Below are positions 38,084 to 46,523 of a stretch of DNA of 64,000 bases, piece by piece. Below the pieces are notes generated by a model, which did not search any database, was not told the DNA's origin, and saw only the letters and a program-made list of their open reading frames with translations. A program made the translations under genes and the position numbers. Origin of the DNA: Xanthomonas cucurbitae (GTDB taxonomy: Bacteria > Pseudomonadota > Gammaproteobacteria > Xanthomonadales > Xanthomonadaceae); the NCBI RefSeq assembly GCF_002939885.1, contig NZ_MDED01000012.1:1-64000 (forward strand), read 5' to 3'. The number at the start of each line of letters is the position of its first letter. Positions within the stretch are counted from its first letter, which is position 1.

Positions 38084-38123
38084 GGCGGCATCCATGCCGC
38101 CAACGGTCCCGCAATCGGCAAGG
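38084..38123 (-). repeat. partial inverted copy of the 37897 element
   Basis: In reverse complement this reads CCTTGCCGATTGCGGGACCG and then TTGGCGGCATGGATGCCGCC. It matches the left 45 bases of the element at 37897 with a short internal deletion. It contains the palindrome GGCGGCAT/ATGCCGCC. The rest of the gap (38124-38289) contains only the fmdB promoter region. Confidence 0.6.
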
Positions 38124-38289
38124 ACACCACGCCAGACAGTTGGTTGGTGGTTCTGTTGAAGAGCAAAGAGCGGGTCGATACGGCCAGCGCAGCCTTGGCA
38201 TGATGTGATGTGATGTGCCGCGCCGCTGCCCCGGCGCGTGCGCATCGGTCTAGAATCTGCGCCTGCATCGTCTTCCCACGTCTTCCGTC

Positions 38290-38583
38290 ATGCCTATCTA
38301 CGCGTTCCAGTGCACCACCTGCGGCCATGCGTTCGACCGCCTGCAAAAGATGGCCGACCCCGATCCGCAGACCTGCCCGGCCTGCAGCGCGGCCACGGTC
38401 AAACGCCAGGTCACTGCACCGTCGTTCCGGCTGTCCGGCAGCGGCTGGTACGAGACCGACTTCAAATCAGCCGGCGAAAAGAAGAAGAACCTCACCGAAA
38501 CCAACAGTGGGGGCGAGGCCAAGCCGGCCGCGGCCAGCGACAGCAAGCCGGCTGCGACGACACCGGCGGCCGGCCCGGCATGA
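38290..38583 (+). CDS. FmdB-family zinc-ribbon protein
   Basis: This 97-residue protein begins MPIYAFQCTTCGHAFDRLQK and has a second CPAC pair (TCPACSAATVKRQV), forming a C4 zinc ribbon typical of FmdB. The C-terminal half is low-complexity and rich in Ala, Lys and Ser. In many proteobacteria this gene lies just upstream of aspS, and it does so here with two inserted genes. The molecular function is poorly known. The stop overlaps the next start (ATGA), suggesting translational coupling. Confidence 0.88.
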   Translation: MPIYAFQCTTCGHAFDRLQKMADPDPQTCPACSAATVKRQVTAPSFRLSGSGWYETDFKSAGEKKKNLTETNSGGEAKPAAASDSKPAATTPAAGPA

Positions 38584-39239
38584 TGGGGCGCCTGCGCGGA
38601 CCGCTGGCCGGCCGCGCGCTGCGCCGTGCGTGCTGGCCAATGGTCGTCGTCGCGATGGTGGCAACGGGTGGATGTGCCGGCCCCGCATCGCCACCCGCTG
38701 TGGTCGCCTTGGCGTCGGCCGACCGTTTCATGGCGGCGCTGGCCGTCTATTGCGGGCAGGCCTTCGCCGGCCGCGTGCTGGTCGATGCTCCCGCGTCGGC
38801 AACCCCCGGCCCGTTCGCCGGCAAGGTGCTGGTGATGCATGTCCGCGGCTGCGAGGATCCAATCCATGAATTGCGCGTGCCGTTCCACGTTGGCGACGAT
38901 CATTCGCGGACCTGGGTGCTGACCCGCACGTCGGCCGGCGTGCGGCTCAAGCACGATCACCGGCACCCCGACGGCAGCCCCGATGCAATGACCCAGTACG
39001 GCGGCGACAGCCGCGCTGGCGGTACCGCCACGCGCCAGGAATTTCCGGTGGACGCGGCATCCATCGCCCTGTTCCAGCGGCTCGGGTCCACTGCCTCGCT
39101 GGAAAACACCTGGGCCATCGATATCCAGCCGGGCCGGCAGCTGGTCTACGAGCTGAGCCGCCCGAACGGGCGGCTGTTGCGGGTCGCGTTCGATCTTACC
39201 CGGCCGGTGGCATTGCCGCCCGCTCCCTGGGGCGGCTGA
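38580..39239 (+). CDS. uncharacterised exported protein
   Basis: This 219-residue protein of a family I do not recognise has an N-terminal hydrophobic segment (ACWPMVVVAMVATGGCAGP) ending in a weak lipobox (TGGC), so a lipoprotein or secreted protein is likely. The mature part has two Cys (VYCGQAF, VRGCEDP) and reads like a small beta-rich domain. The start is ATGATG at 38580 and overlaps fmdB. No catalytic motif is apparent. Confidence 0.65.
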   Translation: MMGRLRGPLAGRALRRACWPMVVVAMVATGGCAGPASPPAVVALASADRFMAALAVYCGQAFAGRVLVDAPASATPGPFAGKVLVMHVRGCEDPIHELRVPFHVGDDHSRTWVLTRTSAGVRLKHDHRHPDGSPDAMTQYGGDSRAGGTATRQEFPVDAASIALFQRLGSTASLENTWAIDIQPGRQLVYELSRPNGRLLRVAFDLTRPVALPPAPWGG

Positions 39240-39314
39240 GCGCCGCGTAGCAGTCTGTCGGCCTGACGCAGGGGCTTGGCATCGACGCGCGCGGCCGCCT
39301 GCGCGCAACCGCCG

Positions 39315-40091
39315 TCAGCGTGCGTCGAAGCGCGCGCGGCAGCCATCGTTGACCCAGACGATCGAACGCTGCGGGTCATAGCCCCAGGTGCGGCCTTCCT
39401 CGCAGCGGGTGTCCGAGAGCTGGCGCGTCGGCACCGGGTCACCGGCGCGGTTGTCCCATGGACAGGTGCGCAGGCGGCGGTCGTCGCTGCTGCAGGTCAC
39501 CGAGTAGCCGGGGCGTGGGCGCTCGCCTGGCCAGTCGCCGCCGTCGTCGCGATCCCAGCCGCGGCCGCCGCGTACCTGCGCAAATTCCGCCCGGCAGCCG
39601 TCGTCCACCCAGATCCGGCCGTTTTCCTGGCGCCAGTTGCGGCCTTCTACGCACGGGGTATCCGAAAGCTGGCGCACCAGCATGGCGCGCCGCCAGCCGG
39701 TATTGCAGATCGCCTGGCGCTGGTCGCGGCTCTCGCAGCGCACGATGCCGGTGGCATTGCCGGGGCGGTCGTCGCCGCCATTCCAGCCGCCACCACCCCA
39801 GCCGCCGCGCGCCTCGACGAAGCGGCCGCGGCAGCCATTGTTCACCCAGATGCGGCCGCGGTCGCTGCCCCAGTTGCGGCCTTCGATGCAGCGCGTTCCG
39901 GAGATGTTTTCCACCAGCGCGGCGCGCCCACGGAACGGGGTGTCGCATTCGCGGCGGCGGTTGTCGTTGCTGGAACAGGTGATGCTGGGGCCATTCCAGC
40001 CGCGGTCCTGCGCGGCGGCGGGGCGGACGCCGAGCGCGCCACCGAGGGCGATCAGGCTGAAGCCGGAGAGCAGCAGGGCGGTGCGCAGCAT
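39315..40091 (-). CDS. secreted DUF3011 protein with three repeats
   Basis: This 258-residue protein has a signal peptide cleaved near VRPAAAQ and three DUF3011 units of about 55 residues (roughly 36-90, 114-168 and 198-255). Each has paired Cys and the pattern C-EGR-W ... IWV-(N/D)-GCR-F. Gly/Trp/Asp-rich linkers join the repeats. The domain is found in exported proteins of Xanthomonadaceae with unknown role, possibly surface or polymer binding. The gene is antisense to its neighbours and lies between the fmdB pair and aspS. It starts with ATG at 40091 after a GGAC-type site. Confidence 0.85.
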   Translation of the reverse strand: MLRTALLLSGFSLIALGGALGVRPAAAQDRGWNGPSITCSSNDNRRRECDTPFRGRAALVENISGTRCIEGRNWGSDRGRIWVNNGCRGRFVEARGGWGGGGWNGGDDRPGNATGIVRCESRDQRQAICNTGWRRAMLVRQLSDTPCVEGRNWRQENGRIWVDDGCRAEFAQVRGGRGWDRDDGGDWPGERPRPGYSVTCSSDDRRLRTCPWDNRAGDPVPTRQLSDTRCEEGRTWGYDPQRSIVWVNDGCRARFDAR

Positions 40092-40247
40092 CGGGACGTC
40101 CTTGGTGCGGGAGGGGCGTGGTGCCTATTCAGCCGGGCACCGACTTAAGCGCCGGTGACCGTCGCCGCATTTGCTCCTGCCGGCCGCCGGCCCCAGAATA
40201 TCCGGCTTTCCGGCGCTGCCTGCGTCGGGTTTTCAGCGGAGCTTTCG

Positions 40248-42047
40248 ATGCGTACCCACTTCTGCGGCCTGGTCGATGCGACCATGATCGGCCAAACCGT
40301 CACTCTCGCCGGCTGGACCGATGTGGCCCGCAATCTGGGCGGGGTGTGTTTCATCGACCTGCGCGACCACGAAGGCATCGTGCAGGTGACGGTGGAGCCG
40401 GAGAACGCCGAGGTGTTCCCGGTGGCCGCCAGCCTGGGCTATGAAGACGTGCTGCAGGTGGAAGGCGTGGTGCGTGCGCGGCATGCGGTCAACGACAAGC
40501 TGCGCTCTGGCAAGGTGGAAGTGATCGCCACGCGCATCACCATCCTCAACAAGGCTGCGCCGTTGCCGTTTCATGCGCACGAAAACCCGGGCGAAGAAAC
40601 CCGCCTGAAATACCGCTACCTTGACCTGCGTCGCCCGGAAATGCAGCGCATGCAGCGCACCCGCATCAAGCTGGTGCAGGCGCTGCGCCGGCATCTGGAT
40701 GCGCGCGACTTCCAGGACATCGAAACCCCGATCCTCACCAAGGCCACCCCGGAAGGCGCACGTGACTTCCTGGTGCCGGCACGCATGCATCCGGGAGAAT
40801 TCTACGCACTGCCGCAGAGCCCGCAGCTGTTCAAGCAGATCCTGATGGTGGCCGGCTTCGATCGCTACTACCAGATCGCGCGCTGTTTCCGCGACGAAGC
40901 GCTGCGCGCCGATCGCCAGCTGGAATTCACCCAGCTGGACATGGAATTTGCCTTCGTGCGCGAGCGCGACGTGCAGGATTTCGTCGAAGACATGATCCGC
41001 GCCATCTTCAAGGAAGTGGTGGACGTCGAGCTGGCCGCGCAGTTCCCGCGCATGACCTGGGCCGAGGCGATGCGTCGCTATGGCTCGGACAAGCCGGACC
41101 TGCGTATCGCGCTGGAATTGGTCGATGTGGCCGAGCTGGTGAAAGACAGCGAGTTCGCCTTCTTTGCCACCGCTGCCAACGATGCCGACGGACGTGTCGC
41201 TGCCCTGCTTATTCCGGGCGGTGCAAGCTTGTCGCGCAAGCAGATCGACGACTACGCCACGCATGCCGCCAAGTACGGCGCCAAGGGTTTGGCTTGGCTC
41301 AAGTATGGGCAGACACCGGATGGTGCGCAGGGTGGTGGGTCTATCGAAAGTGGCTTTGATATCAGCCAGGTCTCGGGATCTGTCGTCAAGGTACTGGGGC
41401 CTGAAAAGACGGTTGCTCTTCTCCATGCGGTTAAAGCATCTCCTGGCGACATCGTATTTTTTGGTGCTGGCACCTACAACAAAGTTTCAGACTTCATGGG
41501 CGCGCTGCGCCTGAAGGCCGGAAAGGACTTCAACCTAGTCGCCGATGGCTGGGCGCCGCTGTGGGTCACCGATTTCCCGATGTTCGAATGGGACGACGAA
41601 GCGCAGCGCTACGTCGCTCTGCATCACCCCTTCACCGCACCAGCGGTGGACGATATCGCCGACCTGCGCGCCAATGCCCGCACCGCGGTGTCGCGTGGCT
41701 ACGACATGGTGCTCAACGGCAATGAAATCGGTGGCGGCTCGATTCGTATCCATCGCCCGGACATGCAGAGCGCGGTGTTTGAACTGCTCGGTATCGGCGC
41801 CGACGAAGCGCGTGCCAAGTTCGGCTTCCTGCTGGACGCGTTGAACTACGGCGCCCCGCCGCACGGCGGCATCGCCTTCGGCATCGACCGGATTGCCGCG
41901 CTGATGGCCGGCACCGAGTCCATCCGCGACGTGATCCCGTTCCCCAAGACCACCGGCGCGCAGGACCTGATGACCGACGCCCCGTCGCCAATCGCCGCCG
42001 AGCAACTGGCCGAGGTGCACGTACAGGTGCGCCCCAAGCAGGCCTGA
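40248..42047 (+). CDS. aspS: aspartyl-tRNA synthetase
   Basis: This 599-residue class II synthetase has the N-terminal OB fold ([20 protein letters not shown]), motif 2 ([25 protein letters not shown] as landmark at about 215-240), a GAD insertion (about 285-425) and motif 3 ([15 protein letters not shown]). It charges tRNA-Asp, possibly also tRNA-Asn. The ATG at 40248 gives the usual start. About 230 bases inside the GAD domain (41290-41520) have lower GC, unusual codons and extra residues ([19 protein letters not shown]) compared with what I expect for the family. This suggests a recombined patch. Confidence 0.93.
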   Translation: MRTHFCGLVDATMIGQTVTLAGWTDVARNLGGVCFIDLRDHEGIVQVTVEPENAEVFPVAASLGYEDVLQVEGVVRARHAVNDKLRSGKVEVIATRITILNKAAPLPFHAHENPGEETRLKYRYLDLRRPEMQRMQRTRIKLVQALRRHLDARDFQDIETPILTKATPEGARDFLVPARMHPGEFYALPQSPQLFKQILMVAGFDRYYQIARCFRDEALRADRQLEFTQLDMEFAFVRERDVQDFVEDMIRAIFKEVVDVELAAQFPRMTWAEAMRRYGSDKPDLRIALELVDVAELVKDSEFAFFATAANDADGRVAALLIPGGASLSRKQIDDYATHAAKYGAKGLAWLKYGQTPDGAQGGGSIESGFDISQVSGSVVKVLGPEKTVALLHAVKASPGDIVFFGAGTYNKVSDFMGALRLKAGKDFNLVADGWAPLWVTDFPMFEWDDEAQRYVALHHPFTAPAVDDIADLRANARTAVSRGYDMVLNGNEIGGGSIRIHRPDMQSAVFELLGIGADEARAKFGFLLDALNYGAPPHGGIAFGIDRIAALMAGTESIRDVIPFPKTTGAQDLMTDAPSPIAAEQLAEVHVQVRPKQA

Positions 42048-42139
42048 CCTGTACCACCCCTGGTCACGCCGAATGCGTGGCCAGGCAGTGCCACCCGGCC
42101 GCACGCCGCGAACACAGCGCTCCGGCTTGTCGCTCTTGC

Positions 42140-42188
42140 GATTCCCGATTCCCGATTCCCGATTCCCGATTCCCGATTCCCGATTCCC
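42140..42188. repeat. seven tandem GATTCCC heptads
   Basis: Seven perfect copies of GATTCCC lie between aspS and the GNAT gene. The same heptad or its complement GGGAATC recurs in gaps near 47045, 47117, 49737, 49854 and 50985. It is not a CRISPR array because there are no spacers. Confidence 0.9.
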
Positions 42189-42251
42189 CCGCTTGCACCA
42201 CCAACGCTGCATGCGACAAGCTGCCACGTCCACCCGGCACGAGAGGCCCGC

Positions 42252-42779
42252 ATGACCCGCATCCGCCGCGCCACGCCGGACGATGCCGAAGCGTTGTCGC
42301 TTCTGGCTGCGCAGACCTTTACCGAAACCTTCGGCCATCTCTATCCGCAGGAAGACCTGCGCGGCTTTCTTGAAGAGACCTACGCGGTCGAGCGCGCGCG
42401 CATCGTGCTGGCGCATCCGGACTATGCGATCTGGCTGCTGGAGCTAGATAACCTGCTGGTCGGCCACGCCGCCGCCGGCCCATGCGGGTTGCCGCATGAC
42501 GACGTGCGCCCCGGCGACGGTGAGCTCAAGCGCCTGTATCTGCTCCAGGACTATCAAAGCAGCGGCTGGGGCAGCCGATTGTTCGAAACCGCACTGGAGT
42601 GGCTGGAGCGCGACGGCCCGCGCACGCTGTGGATCGGCGTGTGGTCGGAAAACTTCGGCGCCCAGCGCTTCTATGCCCGCTATGGTTTCGAGAAGGTGGG
42701 CGAGTACGACTTTCCGGTCGGCAAGATCGTCGACCGCGAGTTCATCCTGCGGCGTGGCCCCCTGGTCGCCGCGCGCTGA
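42252..42779 (+). CDS. GNAT-family N-acetyltransferase
   Basis: This 175-residue GNAT protein has the N-terminal strand TRIRRATPDDAEALSLLA. Motif A shows ELKRLYLLQDYQSSGWGSRLFE (acetyl-CoA loop QSSGWGS). A C-terminal motif B reads LWIGVWSENFGAQRFYARYGFEKVGEYDFPVG. The group is similar to spermidine/amino-acid acetyltransferases, but the substrate cannot be read from the sequence. It starts 10 bases after GAGAGG. It has no clear operon partner. Confidence 0.87.
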   Translation: MTRIRRATPDDAEALSLLAAQTFTETFGHLYPQEDLRGFLEETYAVERARIVLAHPDYAIWLLELDNLLVGHAAAGPCGLPHDDVRPGDGELKRLYLLQDYQSSGWGSRLFETALEWLERDGPRTLWIGVWSENFGAQRFYARYGFEKVGEYDFPVGKIVDREFILRRGPLVAAR

Positions 42780-42808
42780 GAGCCGGGATTGGCGGATTGG
42801 GGATTGGC

Positions 42809-43553
42809 GTGTCGCGCCGCGCCTTCTTCCGTTCACGCGCTAGCGTCGGGCGCTCGTACACTGCAGATCCTGCACCGCGTCTGCATTGCTCGACGCTTGC
42901 GCGCCACGTTCCGGTCCTCCTGCCTTTGTCCAGCGCATCTTCGGCCCTTGCGGTCACCCCGCGACGCAGCTCGCGCAAGCAATCGACCACCACCACCGCC
43001 GATGTGCTGCTGGTGCATGGCATCTGGAATAGCGTGCACTGGCTGCTGCCATTGGCCCACCGGCTGCGCGGCGACGGGCTGGCGCCAGCGTTGTTCGGCT
43101 ACGCCAGCGTGCTGGGTGGCCCGGCGCAGGCGGTGCCGCAGCTGATCGCGCGCGTACGCAGTAGCGGCGCGCAGCTGCTGGTCTGCCATAGCCTGGGCGG
43201 GCTGATGGCCTTGCAGGCCTTGTGCGATGCGCCCGACCTGCCGGTACGCCGTGTGGTGTGCCTGGGCTCGCCGCTGCGCGGAAGCGCTGCCGCGCGCGGG
43301 TTGGCCCGGCGCGGTGGCGTCTGGGCCATGGGTCGCAGTGCCGCGTTGCTGCAGCAGGGCTTTGCGCAGTGGGACGGTGCGGCCGAGACCGGTCAGGTGG
43401 CCGGCTGCATCCCGCGCGGCGTCGGCCGCTGGCTGGCGGCGCTGGACGGCGACTCCGACGGCACCGTGGCGGTGGGAAACCCGCCTGCCGGGGCTGCGCG
43501 GCCACTGCGTGGTGCAGGCCAGCCATAGCGAGGGTCGGCAGGGAGTCGTATAA
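42809..43553 (+). pseudogene. alpha/beta hydrolase, frameshifted and cut by a repeat element
   Basis: The readable part contains the hydrolase start DVLLVHGIWNSVHWLLPLAH, the elbow VCHSLGGLMALQAL with nucleophile Ser, and the acidic ALDGDSDGTVAV. Near 43480 the frame shifts. In the next frame ETRLPGLRGHCVVQASHS follows as expected for the family, including the catalytic His. The gene then runs at 43530 into a 91-base repeat and stops at 43553. The start is unclear (GTG at 42809 is one option). It was probably an esterase/lipase and should be inactive now. Confidence 0.7.
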
Positions 43554-43620
43554 AAAGCAGTCAAAAATTAGCTAATTCGCTGCCATAAACGAATTTTTCA
43601 TGATCTTCTGAAGGCCTTCG
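43530..43620 (+). repeat. 91-bp inverted-repeat element, copy B
   Basis: It begins GAGGGTCGGCAGGGAGTCGT and aligns over its entire 91 bases with the reverse complement of the element at 45425-45515 (shared ATAAA, CAAAA, CGCTG and TTTTTCA blocks). Its right end has decayed to GAAGGCCTTCG. It interrupts the hydrolase gene and joins it to the CobW-type fragment. Confidence 0.75.
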
Positions 43621-43640
43621 AATGCGGCATTAGCGGCGTC

Positions 43641-43874
43641 GTGTCTCTCGCAAGTCGGCCGTTTCACCCGCAGCGGTTTGCGCACATGGTGCACAGCGGG
43701 TTGCCGCAGGTGATTCGCCGCAAAGGCTTTTTCTGGCTGTCCAGCCGCATGGACCGGGTGGGCGAACTATCCGGCGTCGGCGGCGCTACCAGGACCAGTG
43801 CCGCCGGTTTCTGGCGCGCCGCGCGCCACCGCGTGGATGCGAAGGAATCGGTCATCCGGCACACACCGGCATGA
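43641..43874 (+). pseudogene. CobW/COG0523 GTPase C-terminal fragment
   Basis: This stretch encodes SRPFHPQRFAHMVHSGLPQV followed by IRRKGFFWLSSRMDRVGELSGVGG, read in two parts. This is the hallmark of the C-terminal domain of CobW-family metal-chaperone GTPases (FHPQR and KGFFWLA elements). The GTPase domain is missing and the end after VIRHTPA is not family-like. Its left border is the 91-bp element. A small unclassified open frame (43871-44017, MTPLPYTDIGWQRQQ) follows and may be debris. Confidence 0.68.
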
Positions 43875-44010
43875 CGCCGCTGCCGTACACCGACATCGGT
43901 TGGCAGCGCCAGCAGATTCAGTGCTGGGCCGCACCGATGCCGGAGCTGCATGAAGTAGGCGATGCGGCCCGCACACGGTCTACGCGCACCGGCCACTACG
44001 TGATCGATCC

Positions 44011-45249
44011 TCAGTAATAGCCGTTGTCGATTGCCTCTTGGTGGGCATCACGTTCGCTCTGCTCGTACTGTGCGCGCTCTTGCCGTGTGGTAGGTATGCT
44101 ATCCATCAAGCGTGGCGCGCCCATCCGCTGCAGTTGGTCATCGGTGCGTTTGACGATCTCGTTCAATGCCAGCAGATTGGTGTAGCCCTGCATCATGCGC
44201 TGCAGGCGCCGGATCTTGTCATGGGGCGCGTCGCTCTCCTTCAAGGACTCCAGGCGCCGCTGCGCGCGCGCGTAATGCACCGCCATCTTGGTCATGTTGA
44301 TATTGTCGCGGCCTACCGCAAGCAACGCATGTCGATTGGACTGCATCACATCTGTTTGGACCATGAGCAAACCGCTGCTGGTGGTTTTCGGCGCAGCGAT
44401 CTTTTCCAATGGCGCCAGCGCCGCCAGCATATCATCGAGCTGCTGATCGCGCACGGCGTTGCGCTCGGCGATCAGTGCGGCACGCGTCTCGAACATCGCC
44501 TGCTCTTCGGGACGAGGGGGGCGGTCCTCGTCGTAGAGCCGCTGGCTGATGTCGTAGCACTGCTTGCTCAGCGCCGCCAATCGTAGATTCATGTTGCGCA
44601 CCGCAGGGAGCCGCCTGGACTGCGTGGGCGGTGCCTGTGGCGGCGATACCCGACTCGCAGACGGTGCTGGCCGCACTGGCGATGTAGGCTGCTGCGGCTG
44701 GCCGATCTGGTCGCGCCTGGCCGGGCCTGGAGCCTGCCGTTGCCACCGTTCCGCGGTGCCGCCCTGACGTGGCTGCGGGCGCGCTGCATTAAGCGCGGTC
44801 GGCAGCGGTTGCCGTTGCGGCGTTGCTGTCTGCGTTGGGACACGATTGCGTGGCTTGGGCATTGCACTGGGCGCCTCACATCGCGCATCAACAGCGGCGT
44901 GGTTGAGCGGTGGGCGCTGTGTGGGAACGCGCAGTGCAATGTCATGCGGTGCGGGTGCGGGTGCGGGTGCGGGTGCGGTCGGAGGCTGGCTCGACGTTGT
45001 TTTGGTGACCGACGATCCCACGCACATGGAGGGCAACTGCTTGCGCAGCGTCGCCAGCGATTGACGCGCCAACGTAAGCATGCCCTGCCGCGACTTGGAC
45101 GCACGCTTCGTGGTGCCGGTCTTGGGCGCGTGTGACAGCGGGTGCGGCGACGCCGTACCTGGAGCGGTTGGCGTCCCAGCTGGAGCTGTGGGGCTGAGCG
45201 GCTCCGTTGCGACCCGATGAGCAGTGCGCGAAAACGGATTCAGGCGCAT
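44011..45249 (-). CDS. candidate type III effector, HrpX/PIP-box gene of unknown family
   Basis: This 412-residue protein is of no family I recognise. It starts MRLNPFSRTAHRVATEPLSP. The first 210 residues are disordered-looking and rich in Pro, Ser, Thr, Ala, Gln and Arg, with an AP repeat (APAPAPAPAPH). Residues 220-412 are helical and charged (LRLAALSKQCYDISQRLYDE). There is no Sec signal or membrane segment. Such an N-terminus is typical of type III secreted proteins. A perfect PIP box and correctly spaced -10 lie upstream, and GGAG precedes the ATG at 45249. A GTG one codon earlier is possible. It lies among truncated genes and small mobile repeats. Confidence 0.72.
   Translation of the reverse strand: MRLNPFSRTAHRVATEPLSPTAPAGTPTAPGTASPHPLSHAPKTGTTKRASKSRQGMLTLARQSLATLRKQLPSMCVGSSVTKTTSSQPPTAPAPAPAPAPHDIALRVPTQRPPLNHAAVDARCEAPSAMPKPRNRVPTQTATPQRQPLPTALNAARPQPRQGGTAERWQRQAPGPARRDQIGQPQQPTSPVRPAPSASRVSPPQAPPTQSRRLPAVRNMNLRLAALSKQCYDISQRLYDEDRPPRPEEQAMFETRAALIAERNAVRDQQLDDMLAALAPLEKIAAPKTTSSGLLMVQTDVMQSNRHALLAVGRDNINMTKMAVHYARAQRRLESLKESDAPHDKIRRLQRMMQGYTNLLALNEIVKRTDDQLQRMGAPRLMDSIPTTRQERAQYEQSERDAHQEAIDNGYY
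44949..44978. repeat. five tandem GTGCGG hexamers in the effector candidate
   Basis: Five perfect GTGCGG copies encode the alternating Pro-Ala stretch of the protein on the minus strand. Because the unit is six bases, copy-number change would lengthen or shorten the linker without shifting the frame. Confidence 0.8.
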
Positions 45250-45276
45250 CACAAACTCCGGTAGGTATGCACGCTT

Positions 45277-45337
45277 ATCGTAGCGACCGCCACCCGGTGC
45301 GGAAGGCCGGTGGCGAACTGGCGTCGCGCAGGCCGAA
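45277..45337 (-). promoter_or_regulatory. perfect PIP box plus -10 (HrpX-type promoter)
   Basis: On the minus strand TTCGG (45337-45333), exactly 15 bases, then TTCGC (45317-45313) fit TTCGB-N15-TTCGB. Exactly 30 bases further the hexamer TACGAT (45282-45277) fits the YANNNT -10 motif required in HrpX-regulated promoters. The start codon at 45249 lies about 28 bases beyond the -10. Confidence 0.85.
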
Positions 45338-45347
45338 AGCGCGAGCG

Positions 45348-45424
45348 TCAGTCCAGACGCATCCCTGCGGCGATCGCCAGCGCCGCAAGTGCCAGCCCCA
45401 ACCAGCTGCGCAGACCGAGACGTT
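45348..45424 (-). pseudogene. C-terminal scrap of a membrane protein
   Basis: On the minus strand the bases next to the 91-bp element read RLGLRSWLGLALAALAIAAG and then MRLD-stop, a good membrane helix and end. No start exists because the element at 45425 cuts it off. It may be the 3' end of a gene disrupted by that element. The PIP box of the effector candidate lies just beyond the stop. Confidence 0.3.
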
Positions 45425-45515
45425 GAGGGTTGGCAGGGATTCGTGAAAAAGTTCTGTACTGACAGCGAGTTGGCTCACTTTTGGCGCTTCTTTATACGGA
45501 TCCCTGCCGACCCTC
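45425..45515 (-). repeat. 91-bp inverted-repeat element, copy A
   Basis: The ends GAGGGTTGGCAGGGATTCGT and, in reverse complement, GAGGGTCGGCAGGGATCCGT pair over about 20 bases with two mismatches and continue as AAAAAG/AAAGAAG-like sequence. The length is exactly that of copy B at 43530. No protein is encoded. It may be a MITE or a conserved hairpin RNA. Confidence 0.78.
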
Positions 45516-45682
45516 ATGGCGGCCCGCTGCGCTCGTCGGCCACCGCCTCGCAGGCGATGACCTTTCCTGCGCCAGGGCCGTTTTGGGGATTGCGCGTCCG
45601 CTGGCGCACGTTGCTGCCCCGGTGAGGGCAGGCAATCGGGTAAAATCCGCGCCCTGTCATCCAAGCCAGTCTGGAACCACCC

Positions 45683-46411
45683 ATGGGTAGAGGCCCCTCC
45701 ATCGAAGGCCGCAAGAACGCCTCCGACGCCAAACGCGGCAAGATGTTCACCAAGATCATCCGCGAGATCAGCGTGGCCGCCCGCGCTGGCGGCGGCGATC
45801 CGTCCAACAACCCGCGCCTGCGCACCGCCATGGACAAGGGCCTGTCGTCCAACATGTCCAAGGACGTGATGGAGCGCGCCATCAAGAAGTCCACCGGCGA
45901 GCTGGAAGGGGTGGAATACGAAGAAATCCGCTACGAGGGCTACGCGCCCGGCGGCGTGGCGGTGATCGTGGATTGCCTCACCGACAACCGCGTGCGCACC
46001 GTGGCCGACGTACGCCACGCTTTCAGCAAGTGCGGCGGCAACATGGGCACCGAGGGCTCGGTGGCCTTCATGTTCAAGCGCCTGGGTGTGCTCAGCTTCG
46101 CCGCCGGTGCCAATGAAGACGCGCTCACCGACGCCGCCATTGAAGCCGGCGCCGACGACGTGGTGGTGTACCCGGAAGACGGCGCCATCGACGTGCTGAC
46201 CGCCCCGGATGCCTTTATCCAGGTCAGGAACGCCCTGGCCGCCGCCGGCCTGGAACCGGCGCATGCCGACATCACCTTCCGCGCCGAGAACGACATTGCC
46301 GTGGACGGCGACACCGCCGTGCAGGTGCGCAAGCTGCTGGACATGCTCGAAGACCTGGACGACGTGCAGGACGTGTATTCGAACGTCGATCAAGCGGCGC
46401 TTGGCGCCTGA
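45683..46411 (+). CDS. yebC: YebC/PmpR-family protein
   Basis: This 242-residue protein begins [20 protein letters not shown] and contains [21 protein letters not shown] and [20 protein letters not shown], all strongly conserved in YebC (TACO1/PmpR family). Members act as transcription regulators or help ribosomes through proline-rich stretches. The position just before ruvC, as in most gammaproteobacteria, supports the call. The promoter region upstream (45516-45682) has AATCGGGTAAAATCC, a possible -10 area. Confidence 0.94.
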   Translation: MGRGPSIEGRKNASDAKRGKMFTKIIREISVAARAGGGDPSNNPRLRTAMDKGLSSNMSKDVMERAIKKSTGELEGVEYEEIRYEGYAPGGVAVIVDCLTDNRVRTVADVRHAFSKCGGNMGTEGSVAFMFKRLGVLSFAAGANEDALTDAAIEAGADDVVVYPEDGAIDVLTAPDAFIQVRNALAAAGLEPAHADITFRAENDIAVDGDTAVQVRKLLDMLEDLDDVQDVYSNVDQAALGA

Positions 46412-46523
46412 TGCAGGTGGGGATGGCGGGATTGGGCATTCGGGATTCGCAACAGCGATGTGCGCGCTGCGCTGCACGCAGGTTACCAATCCCCAATCTC
46501 CAATCCCCACTCCCGGCCCGCCA

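Noticed and set aside
37809-38208. Several small open frames between the receptor and fmdB genes
   Set aside because: They run through the inverted-repeat elements and change frame between copies, so they are not proteins.
42140-42188. Possible CRISPR array
   Set aside because: The units are 7-base direct repeats without spacers and there are no cas genes.
43871-44017. 48-codon open frame MTPLPYTDIGWQRQQ...
   Set aside because: There is no ribosome-binding site or recognised family, and it overlaps the end of the effector candidate. It was kept only as possible debris.
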